A DNA stretch of 64,000 nt from Actinomycetales bacterium SN12 (GTDB taxonomy: Bacteria; Actinomycetota; Actinomycetes; Actinomycetales; Microbacteriaceae): positions 216,042 through 280,041 of the forward strand of contig PJCV01000004.1 of NCBI GenBank assembly GCA_002837415.1, in the 5' to 3' direction. Shown here one piece after another: positions 1 to 8,240 of the stretch. Within the stretch, counting starts at the first letter, position 1. Every line of letters starts with the position of its first letter. Made by a program: the position numbers and the translations under genes. The notes beneath the pieces are model-generated. The model worked only from the letters and a program-made list of their open reading frames with translations. It was not told the origin of the DNA and made no database searches.

Positions 1-2
1 AC

Positions 3-302
3 GAGCCCACCACGTTCCTCGACGTCGCCCACCAGGTCGAGGTGCTCGACCTGCTCACCGACCTGAGCGCCTCACGCGGCACCACCATCGTGATGGTGCT
101 GCACGACCTCAACCTCGCCGCCCGGTACAGCGACGAGCTGGTCGCCATGAAGGACGGCCGGGTGCACGCCGTCGGCGCCCCCGGTGAGATCGTCACCGCA
201 GAACTCGTTCAGGAGGTCTTCGGCCTCGCCAATCAGATCACCGTCGACCCCGTCTCGGGCAAGCCGATGGTCACGCCCATCGGGAGACACCATGTCCGCT
301 GA
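3..302 (+). CDS. Siderophore-type ABC transporter ATPase, C-terminal part (5' end outside window)
   Basis: The frame is open from the window edge and begins inside the Walker B/D-loop region (EPTTFLDVAHQ), followed by the H-loop (LHDLNLAARYSD) and the short C-terminal tail usual in FepC/FecE/FhuC-type ATPases that power iron-siderophore import. About 99 codons are present; Walker A and the signature motif lie upstream of the window. The last 11 bp overlap the start of the siderophore-interacting protein gene, so the two are probably translated together. The family call is firm; the siderophore is unknown. Confidence 0.85.
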   Translation, partial: EPTTFLDVAHQVEVLDLLTDLSASRGTTIVMVLHDLNLAARYSDELVAMKDGRVHAVGAPGEIVTAELVQEVFGLANQITVDPVSGKPMVTPIGRHHVR

Positions 303-1245
303 CACCACGACGAAGACCCGGCCCACCTACCTGCTGGCGCTCGCCGAGGTTCGCGCCGTCGAGCGGGTGTCGCCCAGCTTCGTGCGGATCACCTTCGGTG
401 GAGACGAGCTCGACGAGCTGGGCACTCCGGGCGACACGTTCGACTCGCGCGTCAAGCTGATCTTCCCGCCCCGACCGGATGCCGTGCCGCCGATCGACCG
501 TGACGGCGACGACTGGTGGGGATCGTACCTGGCCGTTCCCGAGCACGAGCGCGGCTCGATGCGCACCTACTCGGTGCGCGAGCTGACCGTGACGGATGCG
601 GGCACCGAGATCGTCATCGACTTCGTGCTGCACCTGCGCCCCGGACTCACCGGTCCGGCGTCCCGCTGGGCCGCCGACGCACGGGTGGGGCAGCAGATGT
701 TCCTCATCGGCCCGCGTCGCGGCGTATCCGCCCGCGAGCACGGCGGCGCGGAGTTCGCGCCCGGCGAGGCGGGCTCGGTGCTGCTGGCCGGTGATGAGAC
801 CGCCGCGCCTGCGATCGCCCGCATCCTCGAGGACGCCCCGCGTGACCTGCGCGGCACCGCATTCATCGAGGTGCCGGAGCGGGCCGATGTGCTCGAGGTC
901 GCGGCACCCGCCGGCGTGGAGGTGACCTGGCTGCCGCGCGCCGACGGCGTCGCACACGGAGCGTCTCTCATCCCGGCAGTGCTCGCCCATCTCGGTGACG
1001 CGCACACGCACGTCGATGTGCGCGATGTCGAGGGCGAGGATCTGCTCTGGGAGACCCCGGTGTACTCCGGCCTCGGCGAGCAGATCGCCGCGACGCACGC
1101 GCCCGCCGACCGGTACTTCTGGATCGCCGGCGAGAGCGGCGTTGTGACCACGCTGCGCCGACACCTGGTCAAGGATCTCGGCGTCGACCGCGCGCAGGTC
1201 GCCTTCATGGGCTACTGGCGCCACGGCGTCGCCATGCGCGGCTGA
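292..1245 (+). CDS. Siderophore-interacting protein (SIP/ViuB-like flavin reductase)
   Basis: A 317-residue cytoplasmic flavoprotein of the SIP family, which removes iron from imported ferric siderophores by reduction. The N-terminal half is an FAD-binding barrel with the RTYSVR flavin motif; the C-terminal half (from about residue 160) is the NAD(P)H-binding-like SIP domain, with a YFWIAGESG segment near the end. The start is taken at ATG 292 inside the end of the ABC ATPase gene because homology begins directly after it; the upstream in-frame extension is the antisense-free readthrough of the ATPase tail. Its position after a siderophore ATPase supports the role. Confidence 0.9.
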   Translation: MSADTTTKTRPTYLLALAEVRAVERVSPSFVRITFGGDELDELGTPGDTFDSRVKLIFPPRPDAVPPIDRDGDDWWGSYLAVPEHERGSMRTYSVRELTVTDAGTEIVIDFVLHLRPGLTGPASRWAADARVGQQMFLIGPRRGVSAREHGGAEFAPGEAGSVLLAGDETAAPAIARILEDAPRDLRGTAFIEVPERADVLEVAAPAGVEVTWLPRADGVAHGASLIPAVLAHLGDAHTHVDVRDVEGEDLLWETPVYSGLGEQIAATHAPADRYFWIAGESGVVTTLRRHLVKDLGVDRAQVAFMGYWRHGVAMRG

Positions 1246-1304
1246 CGACCTCGAACGCTGCGACACCCGGGGGTAGTCTGAGCGCATCCGATGAAGGAGG
1301 CGTC

Positions 1305-1736
1305 ATGACGGTTCCCGAGATCAACTACTGGGCGGTGCTGGTCGCGACCGCGGCGAGCATGGTGGTCGGCGCGGTGTGGTACTCCAGGGGTGTGATGGGT
1401 GAGCGCTGGGCGCGCCTCGCGGGCGTCGATCTCGAGCATCCGTCCCGCAGGCCGCTGTGGCCGATGATCACCACGGTGCTGATGAGCCTCATCACGGCGT
1501 GGGTGCTCGCCGGCGCCGCGACGATCGCGTGGCACTTCTACGCGGGCTCGTACTTCTGGGCATCCGTCGTCACCTCAGTGACGCTGTGGGCCGGCTTCAC
1601 CGCGGCGCGCCTCATCACGCACGATGCGTTCGAGGGGCGCTCGACGCGTCTCACGACCCTGAACATCGGGCACGAGCTGGTGACGGTGCTCGTGATGGCG
1701 CTCATCGTCGGCGTCTGGCCGCCCGCCGGGCTCTGA
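1305..1736 (+). CDS. DUF1761 family membrane protein
   Basis: A 143-residue protein with about four predicted membrane helices (roughly residues 7-25, 52-72, 82-102 and 120-140). The opening NYWAVLVATAASMVVGAVWYS pattern and the later LWAGFTAARLI segment resemble DUF1761, a family without a known function. An AAGGAGG ribosome-binding site lies just ahead of the ATG, so unlike many neighbours this mRNA has a leader. It stands alone between the iron genes and the convergent purQ gene. Confidence 0.75.
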   Translation: MTVPEINYWAVLVATAASMVVGAVWYSRGVMGERWARLAGVDLEHPSRRPLWPMITTVLMSLITAWVLAGAATIAWHFYAGSYFWASVVTSVTLWAGFTAARLITHDAFEGRSTRLTTLNIGHELVTVLVMALIVGVWPPAGL

Positions 1737-1739
1737 TTC

Positions 1740-1764
1740 GTCGCCCCGCTTCGGGCGCGGCGAC
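1740..1764. terminator. Hairpin between convergent DUF1761 gene and purQ
   Basis: GTCGCCCCGC and GCGCGGCGAC flank a TTCG-type tight loop, giving a stable GC stem directly between two converging genes. There is no T-run, so it is a terminator by position and shape only. Confidence 0.5.
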
Positions 1765-1781
1765 GCCCGCGACGGCGGATG

Positions 1782-2485
<704 letters not shown>

Positions 2486-2489
<4 letters not shown>

Positions 2490-2734
2490 TGCGAGACCTC
2501 GACTCCCACGACATCCTCGATGACGGAGTTCGACAGCACGTCCTCAGCCAGGCGCCGCGCCTCGGCCAGCACGTCGTCGGTGACCTCGCCGTCGACCGTG
2601 AGCTCGAAGCGCTTTCCGATGCGGACCTGGCTGAAGCTCTCGACACCCAGGCGGGCGAAGGCACCGGAGACGGCCTTCCCCTGCGGGTCGAGCAGTTCGG
2701 CCTTGGGCATGACGTCGACGACGATGGTGGGCAT
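2486..2734 (-). CDS. purS: FGAM synthase subunit PurS
   Basis: The 82-residue PurS bridges PurQ and PurL in the FGAM synthase complex of Gram-positive bacteria. It opens [19 protein letters not shown] and has the usual family length. It is the first gene of a purS-purQ pair overlapping by 4 bp. A TAGAAT hexamer at 2742-2747 lies 7 nt before the ATG, which suggests a leaderless transcript. Confidence 0.95.
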
Positions 2735-2855
2735 ACCACTGATTCTAGGCGATGTCGGGCGGCCTCTCGGCCGGGGTCATGGTCATCACGCGGGCGGTTG
2801 TCAAGGGTGCGGTCGAAGGTGGTCGCCGCTCCGGCGCCTCGCTAAAGTCAGCGCC

Positions 2856-3332
2856 ATGAGCAGACGTCGGTTGGCAGGTGCGGGAGCCCTCGCGCTGCTG
2901 GTCGCGCTGACCGGCTGCGGGATCCAGATGCCCGCGGATCCGCACGGCAGCATCGACCGGATCGAGGGCGGCACGCTGCGCGCCGGAGCGACCGAGCAGC
3001 CGCCGTGGGTCGACGTGCACGACGCGGGGGAGCCGACGGGCTCGGAGCCCGAGCTGATCGAGGAGTTCGCCGCGCAGCTGGACGCCGGGGTGGAGTGGAC
3101 CACCGGCAGCGAAGCCGACCTGCTCGCGGCCCTGGAGCGCGGCGAGCTCGACCTCGTCGTCGGCGGGTTCCTCGACGACACCCCCTGGACGGACCGAGGC
3201 GCGGTGACGCGGCCCTACACCGAGCGCAGCACGAAGCACGGGACGCAGAAGCACGTGATGATCGTGCGCATGGGCGAGAACGCTCTGCTCACCGAGCTCG
3301 AGACGTTCCTGCACGAGGAGGCCGGCTCATGA
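2856..3332 (+). CDS. Small lipoprotein resembling one lobe of a family 3 solute-binding protein
   Basis: A 158-residue lipoprotein with a signal peptide and lipobox (ALTGC, Cys about residue 24). The mature part has binding-protein-like features: GTLRAGATEQPPWV, a PELIEEFAAQL segment and ALERGELDLVVGGF, as in SBP_bac_3 proteins, but it is much shorter than the usual 250 residues, so only part of the two-lobe fold can be present. The start follows a TAAAGT -10 element (2843-2848) by 7 nt. Its TGA overlaps the ATG of the metal transporter gene (ATGA), suggesting linked function, perhaps metal sensing or delivery; that is inference. Confidence 0.7.
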   Translation: MSRRRLAGAGALALLVALTGCGIQMPADPHGSIDRIEGGTLRAGATEQPPWVDVHDAGEPTGSEPELIEEFAAQLDAGVEWTTGSEADLLAALERGELDLVVGGFLDDTPWTDRGAVTRPYTERSTKHGTQKHVMIVRMGENALLTELETFLHEEAGS

Positions 3333-4324
3333 CGACGCGATTCGGCCGGGCCGAGCTTCCCGAGCAGCAGGAGAAGGCGCTGCGCAAGGCGATCCGCTTC
3401 GAGTGGTACACGCTGATCTTCCTCGCGGTGGCGATCACGATGGTCTACCTGGTGATGGGCAACTCGCAGGCGATGAAGGCCGCCTGGCTCGAGGACCTGC
3501 TCTCGCTCGCGCCGCCGATCGCCTTCCTCGTCGCGGTGCGCATCGTCAACCGCAAGCCCAGCGGCCGCTATCCGTACGGCTACCACCGTGCGGTCGGCGT
3601 CGCGCACCTGGTGGCGTCGGTGGCGCTGCTGGCCATGGGCGCGTTCCTCATCATCGACTCGGTCACCGGGCTGATCGGCGGCGAGCATCCGCCCATCGGC
3701 ACGGTCGTGCTGTTCGGTCAGCCGATCTGGCTGGGCTGGCTGATGGTGATCGTGATGGCGCTCACCATCCCGCTTCCGATCTACTTCGGGCGGGTGAAGA
3801 TGCGGCTGGCCGAAGAGCTGCACGACAAGGTGCTCTACGCCGACGCCGACATGAACAAGGCCGACTGGCAGACGGCCGTCGGCTCGATCGTCGGCGTGCT
3901 CGGCATCGGCATCGGGTGGTGGTGGACGGATGCCGCCGCGGCACTGCTCATCGCCGGCAGCATCCTCTGGGACGGCATCCGCAACATGCGGGCGGCGATC
4001 ACCGACCTGATGGACACCGCCGCGACGACGTTCGACGACGGCAAGGTGCACCCGCTGACCGGCAAGATCGACGAGCTGCTGCGTGCGCTGCCGTGGGCGG
4101 CAGAAGTCGGATCACGCGTCCGCGACCAGGGGCACGTGCTGCACGTGGAGTCGTTCGTCGTGCCGCGCAGAGGCCGCACCCCGAAGCTCGACGAGCTCAT
4201 CTCGGCCCGCGACGCGTGCCTCGACCTGGACTGGAAGGTGCAGGACATCGTGATCGTGCCGATCGACGTGCTGCCCGAAGAGGTCGGCGGGCGTCGGGAG
4301 CACCAGTCCGAGCGCAACCAGTGA
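3329..4324 (+). CDS. Cation diffusion facilitator (CDF) family transporter
   Basis: A 331-residue membrane protein of the CDF family, which exports divalent metals such as zinc, iron or manganese by proton exchange. Predicted helices include residues about 27-45, 58-75, 92-112, 128-148 and two after the conserved DADMNKADWQTAVGS segment that carries family Asp residues. The cytoplasmic C-terminal domain follows from about residue 240. ATG 3329 overlaps the stop of the lipoprotein gene by 4 bp. The metal cannot be assigned from sequence. Confidence 0.88.
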   Translation: MTTRFGRAELPEQQEKALRKAIRFEWYTLIFLAVAITMVYLVMGNSQAMKAAWLEDLLSLAPPIAFLVAVRIVNRKPSGRYPYGYHRAVGVAHLVASVALLAMGAFLIIDSVTGLIGGEHPPIGTVVLFGQPIWLGWLMVIVMALTIPLPIYFGRVKMRLAEELHDKVLYADADMNKADWQTAVGSIVGVLGIGIGWWWTDAAAALLIAGSILWDGIRNMRAAITDLMDTAATTFDDGKVHPLTGKIDELLRALPWAAEVGSRVRDQGHVLHVESFVVPRRGRTPKLDELISARDACLDLDWKVQDIVIVPIDVLPEEVGGRREHQSERNQ

Positions 4325-4338
4325 GAAGCGCGCCGGGG

Positions 4339-4857
4339 TCAGGCTGAGCGGAAGACGGTGTGCAGGTCGCCGATCACGTCGCGTCCGCCCAGGCCGTCGA
4401 TCTCGAACAGCACGCTGATGCCGGCGACGGTGTAGCCGAGGCTCTTCACGATCTCGCGTCCGGCGGCGAGTGTGCCGCCGGTGGCGAGCACGTCGTCGAT
4501 GAGCAGGATGCGCGTGCCGGGCGGAAGGTCATCGTGCATCTCGACGGTGGCCGTGCCGTACTCGAGCGCGTAGTCGACGGACGCCGCGGGGCGCGGCAGC
4601 TTGCCCGCCTTGCGGATCGGGGCGAACCCGACCCCGGCGGCGATCGCCGCAGCTCCGGCGAGGATGAACCCGCGCGCCTCGATGCCCGCGACGACGTCGA
4701 AGGAGCCGGTGAAGGGCTCGAGCAGCGCCTCGGTCGTGGCGCGCAGCGCCCGGGCATCCGCCAGCAGAGGCATGATGTCGCGGAACAGGATGCCTGGCTG
4801 CGGGTAGTCGGGGATCGAAGCGATCAGGGACTCGGCTCTCGCCAGTTCGGGACTCAC
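4339..4857 (-). CDS. apt: Adenine phosphoribosyltransferase
   Basis: A 172-residue purine salvage enzyme converting adenine and PRPP to AMP. The PRPP-binding motif ILLIDDVLATGGT is at residues 117-129, and the N-terminal FPDYP-like segment typical of Apt appears as IPDYPQPGILFRDI. It starts with GTG; TAATCT (plus-strand 4864-4869 reversed) lies 6 nt upstream, so the mRNA is probably leaderless. It converges with the CDF gene only 14 bp away. Confidence 0.95.
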   Translation of the reverse strand: MSPELARAESLIASIPDYPQPGILFRDIMPLLADARALRATTEALLEPFTGSFDVVAGIEARGFILAGAAAIAAGVGFAPIRKAGKLPRPAASVDYALEYGTATVEMHDDLPPGTRILLIDDVLATGGTLAAGREIVKSLGYTVAGISVLFEIDGLGGRDVIGDLHTVFRSA

Positions 4858-4893
4858 CTGCCAAGATTACCGAACGGGTCGGGTGGCACCCCG

Positions 4894-4907
4894 TGGGAGC
4901 GCTCCCA
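4894..4907. promoter_or_regulatory. CebR-type operator upstream of the beta-glucosidase
   Basis: TGGGAGCGCTCCCA is a perfect 14-bp palindrome ending 23 bp before the beta-glucosidase ATG. It is identical to the binding site known for CebR, the cellobiose-responsive LacI repressor of Streptomyces. A LacI-family gene follows the glucosidase, so repression relieved by cello-oligosaccharides is likely. Confidence 0.85.
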
Positions 4908-4930
4908 GAATCTCATGGCATCATGGTTCC

Positions 4931-6352
4931 ATGTCCCGAACCTTTCCTGACGGCTTCCTCTTCGGCGCTGCCACCGCGGCCTACCAGATCGAGGGCGCGG
5001 CCTTCGAAGACGGCCGCACCGCATCGATCTGGGATGCCTTCGCGCGCGTGCCCGGAGCTGTCGTCGGTGCCGAGAACGGCGACGTCGCGTGCGATCACTA
5101 CCACCGCTACGCCGACGACGTCGCACTGATGAAGCGGCTGGGGCTGCAGACGTACCGGTTCTCGACCTCCTGGTCGCGGGTGCGTCCCGATGGCGGGCCG
5201 GTCAACGCCGCGGGGGTCGACTTCTACAGTCGTCTGGTCGACGAGCTGCTGGAGGCTGACATCGTGCCGTGGCTCACTCTGCATCACTGGGACATGCCGC
5301 AGGCGCTCGAAGAGCGGGGCGGATGGACGAACCGCGACATCGCCGACCGCTTCACCGACTACGCGCTCAGCATGCACGACGCCCTCGGCGACCGGGTGCA
5401 GCACTGGACCACCATGAACGAGCCGTGGTGCTCGTCGTTCCTCTCGTACACCGCCGGCGTGCACGCGCCGGGGCGCACGAGCATCCGCGACGGCCTGCTC
5501 GCCTCGCATCACCTGCTGCTCTCGCACGGTCGCGCCGTGCAGGCGCTGCGCGAGCGCGACGCCTCGCTCGACCTCGGCATCACCCTGAACCTCACGGTCG
5601 CCGACCCGGCTGACGCCGACGATCCGGTCGACGTCGACGCCGCGCGCCGCATCGACGGGCAGTTCAACGGCTGGTTCCTCGGGCCGATCTTCCACGGCGA
5701 GTACCCCGCCGACATCGTCCGCGACTTCCGCGAGGTCAACCCGGCCGCGGTCGCGGAGTGGCAGGCTGCCGTGCAGCCCGGAGACCTCGACGTCATCTCG
5801 ACACCGCTCGACGCGCTGGGCGTCAACTACTACCACGGTGAGCTGCTGTCCGGGCATCCGCAGCCCGGCGCAGGCGACCCGCACCAGACCGAGGGTCAGC
5901 AGCGCGAGACGCGCTCGCCGTTCCCCTCGAGCGAGGGCATCCACTGGGTCGAGCGGGGCCTGCCGCGCACCGGGATGGACTGGGAGGTGCAGCCCGAAGG
6001 CCTCACCCGCCTGCTCGTGCGCGTCGCCGAGGACTACGCCGGCGACGTGCCGCTGTACGTGACCGAGAACGGCGCCGCCTACGACGATGAAGTGGGCGCC
6101 GACGGCGAGGTGAACGACGTCGAGCGCACCGAGTTCCTCCGTGCGCATGTCGCGGCCACGCTGGATGCCATCGAGCAGGGCGTCGACGTGCGCGGCTACT
6201 TCTACTGGTCGCTGATGGACAACTACGAGTGGGCCTGGGGGTACGAGAAGCGCTTCGGCATCGTGCGCGTCGACTACGAGACGCAGCAGCGCACGATCAA
6301 GCAGAGCGGCGCGGAGTACGCTCGGATCATCGCCGCCCATACCGGTCGCTGA
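4931..6352 (+). CDS. GH1 family beta-glucosidase
   Basis: A 473-residue glycoside hydrolase family 1 enzyme, likely cytoplasmic (no signal peptide), cleaving beta-glucosides such as cellobiose. Acid/base Glu164 sits in TMNEPW and the nucleophile Glu379 in YVTENGAAY; the N-terminal FLFGAATAAYQIEGA and C-terminal WSLMDNYEWAWGYEKRFG motifs are complete. The ATG at 4931 is chosen because the family N-terminus starts there. The CebR-type operator lies just upstream, and the LacI gene starts about 70 bp downstream. No sugar importer is in the window. Confidence 0.95.
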   Translation: MSRTFPDGFLFGAATAAYQIEGAAFEDGRTASIWDAFARVPGAVVGAENGDVACDHYHRYADDVALMKRLGLQTYRFSTSWSRVRPDGGPVNAAGVDFYSRLVDELLEADIVPWLTLHHWDMPQALEERGGWTNRDIADRFTDYALSMHDALGDRVQHWTTMNEPWCSSFLSYTAGVHAPGRTSIRDGLLASHHLLLSHGRAVQALRERDASLDLGITLNLTVADPADADDPVDVDAARRIDGQFNGWFLGPIFHGEYPADIVRDFREVNPAAVAEWQAAVQPGDLDVISTPLDALGVNYYHGELLSGHPQPGAGDPHQTEGQQRETRSPFPSSEGIHWVERGLPRTGMDWEVQPEGLTRLLVRVAEDYAGDVPLYVTENGAAYDDEVGADGEVNDVERTEFLRAHVAATLDAIEQGVDVRGYFYWSLMDNYEWAWGYEKRFGIVRVDYETQQRTIKQSGAEYARIIAAHTGR

Positions 6353-6364
6353 GCGGTCCGCACC

Positions 6365-6403
6365 CCGGTCGTCGAGCGGGAGCGAAGCGACCGAGTCGAA
6401 ACG
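6365..6403. repeat. Dispersed intergenic repeat (GAGCG..GAAGCGA..GAGTCGAAACGC type)
   Basis: This stretch between the glucosidase and lacI genes belongs to the short GAGCGNGCGNAGCGAGNCGAA-like elements common in Microbacteriaceae intergenic DNA. A diverged relative lies inside recQ at 48541-48581. Confidence 0.55.
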
Positions 6404-6425
6404 CACCACCGAAAGCACGGACAGC

Positions 6426-7424
6426 ATGCCCCGAGCCACGATCGAAGAGGTCGCCGCACTGGCCGGCGTGTCCCGCTCGACGGTGTCCCGCGTGGTCAAC
6501 GGGTCGACTTCGGTCAGCCCCGAGGCGCTCGCCGCGGTGCAGGACGCCATCGCCCAGCTCGGCTACGCGCCGAACCGCGCCGCCCGCTCGCTCGCCAGCC
6601 GCCAGACCCACGCGATCGGACTGGTCGTGCCCGAGGACACCACCCGGTTCTTCGGAGACCCGTTCCTGGCATCCGTCGTCGCGGGGATCAGCTCGCGTCT
6701 GGCCGAGTCGGAGTACATCCTCAACCTGCTCATCGCGAGTGACGACCCCGACGGCAAGATGACGCGCTTCGTGCGCAACGGCGGGGTGGACGCGGCGATC
6801 ATCGTGTCTCACCACGCGAGCGACTCGTTCGTGGAGCGCATCGCCGAGGCCGTGCCCGTCGTCTTCGGCGGACGGCCGGCGACGGTGCGCGACAGCGACA
6901 TCATCGTCGACGTCGACAACGTGGCCGCGGCCCGGGCGGCGGCTGAGCATCTCATCGCGCTCGGATGCCGGCGGATCGCGACGATCACGGGCACGATGTC
7001 GATGTCGGTGAGCGTGGATCGCCGTGACGGATTCCTGGCGGCGCTGGCGGATGCCGGGCTGCAGTCCGCCGGGGAGATCGACGGCGACTTCAGCGAGCAC
7101 GGCGGTGCCGAGGCAGCACGTGTGCTGCTGCAGCGCGACGAGCGTCCCGACGCGATCTTCGTCGCGAGTGACCTGATGGCCCGCGGCGCGATCGGCGTGC
7201 TGCGCTCCGCCGGCCTGCGCGTGCCGGAGGACGTGGCGATCGTCGCCTTCGACGACTCGCGGGTCGCCGAGACGTCCGATCTCACCAGCGTGCGCCAGCC
7301 GATGTTCGCGCAGGGGGAGATGCTCGCGGGCATGGTGGTGGACCTGCTCGCAGGAAGGCGGCCCGACGCGCTGACCATCCTGCCGACCGAGCTGGTCGTG
7401 CGCGGGTCGGCGCCCGCGGTCTGA
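6426..7424 (+). CDS. LacI family transcriptional regulator (CebR-like)
   Basis: A 332-residue repressor. The N-terminal helix-turn-helix reads TIEEVAALAGVSRSTVSRVVNG and is followed by the hinge helix LGYAPNRAARSLASRQT; residues about 60-330 form a periplasmic-binding-protein-like sugar sensor with FVASDLMARGAIGVLRSAG and VAFDDS motifs. Its location next to a GH1 gene preceded by TGGGAGCGCTCCCA supports a CebR-like role with cellobiose as inducer. I see no second copy of that palindrome before the lacI gene itself, so autoregulation is not evident. Confidence 0.9.
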   Translation: MPRATIEEVAALAGVSRSTVSRVVNGSTSVSPEALAAVQDAIAQLGYAPNRAARSLASRQTHAIGLVVPEDTTRFFGDPFLASVVAGISSRLAESEYILNLLIASDDPDGKMTRFVRNGGVDAAIIVSHHASDSFVERIAEAVPVVFGGRPATVRDSDIIVDVDNVAAARAAAEHLIALGCRRIATITGTMSMSVSVDRRDGFLAALADAGLQSAGEIDGDFSEHGGAEAARVLLQRDERPDAIFVASDLMARGAIGVLRSAGLRVPEDVAIVAFDDSRVAETSDLTSVRQPMFAQGEMLAGMVVDLLAGRRPDALTILPTELVVRGSAPAV

Positions 7425-7454
7425 CACAGGTCGATCCTCGGTAGCATCCGAGGC

Positions 7455-8228
7455 ATGGCATCCATCGATCTCAACTCCGACCTCGGCGAGAACTCCGCCG
7501 AGCACACGGTGAGCGATGACGCGGCGATGCTCGAGATCGTGACCAGCGCGAATGTGTCGTGCGGCTTTCATGCGGGCAGCGCCGAGGGCATCCGCGACAC
7601 TCTCGCCGCCGCCGTGGCGAACGCAGTCGTGATCGGCGCGCACCCGTCGTATCGCGACCGCGAGAACTTCGGCCGCAGCCCGCTCGAGCCGGATTCGCGC
7701 ACGCTGCAGGCCGAGGTCGAGTATCAGCTGGGTGCGCTCATCGCGCTGGCTGGGGCCGCCGGCGGGCGGGTCGCCTACGTCAAGCCGCATGGCGCGCTGT
7801 ACAACACGATCGCGCGCGATGAACGGCAGGCTCGAGCCGTGGTCGCGGGCGTGCGCTCCGTCGACGCGAACCTGGTCATGCTGGGGCTGGCGGGTGGGGT
7901 GGTGCTCGACATCGCGGCTCGGGCCGGAGTGCCGGTGGCGGCCGAGGCCTTCGCCGATCGGGGCTACCTGCCCGACGGCGGCCTCGTGCCGCGCTCGCAG
8001 CCGGGAGCGGTGCTGCACGACGCCTCGGCCGTGGCGCGCCGGATGGTGCGCTTCGCCGAGTCGGGTGTCATACGAGCGGTCGACGGCACGGACGTGCGCA
8101 TCGACGCGCGGTCGATCTGCGTGCACGGCGACAGCCCGGGAGCGGTGGCGATGGCAGCGGAGACGAAGCGGATGCTGCAGGATGCCGGCATCGAGATCGC
8201 CCCGTTCGTGACTCCGATCGCGATCTGA
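7455..8228 (+). CDS. pxpA: 5-oxoprolinase subunit PxpA (LamB/YcsF family)
   Basis: A 257-residue LamB/YcsF protein, opening [14 protein letters not shown], with the conserved [24 protein letters not shown] and KPHGALYN motifs. With PxpB and PxpC it hydrolyses 5-oxoproline (pyroglutamate) to glutamate using ATP. TAGCAT at 7442-7447 is 7 nt before the ATG, consistent with a leaderless mRNA. The fused pxpBC gene follows after 12 bp, so the whole enzyme is encoded as one operon. Confidence 0.93.
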   Translation: MASIDLNSDLGENSAEHTVSDDAAMLEIVTSANVSCGFHAGSAEGIRDTLAAAVANAVVIGAHPSYRDRENFGRSPLEPDSRTLQAEVEYQLGALIALAGAAGGRVAYVKPHGALYNTIARDERQARAVVAGVRSVDANLVMLGLAGGVVLDIAARAGVPVAAEAFADRGYLPDGGLVPRSQPGAVLHDASAVARRMVRFAESGVIRAVDGTDVRIDARSICVHGDSPGAVAMAAETKRMLQDAGIEIAPFVTPIAI

Positions 8229-8240
8229 GCGGGTGAGCGC

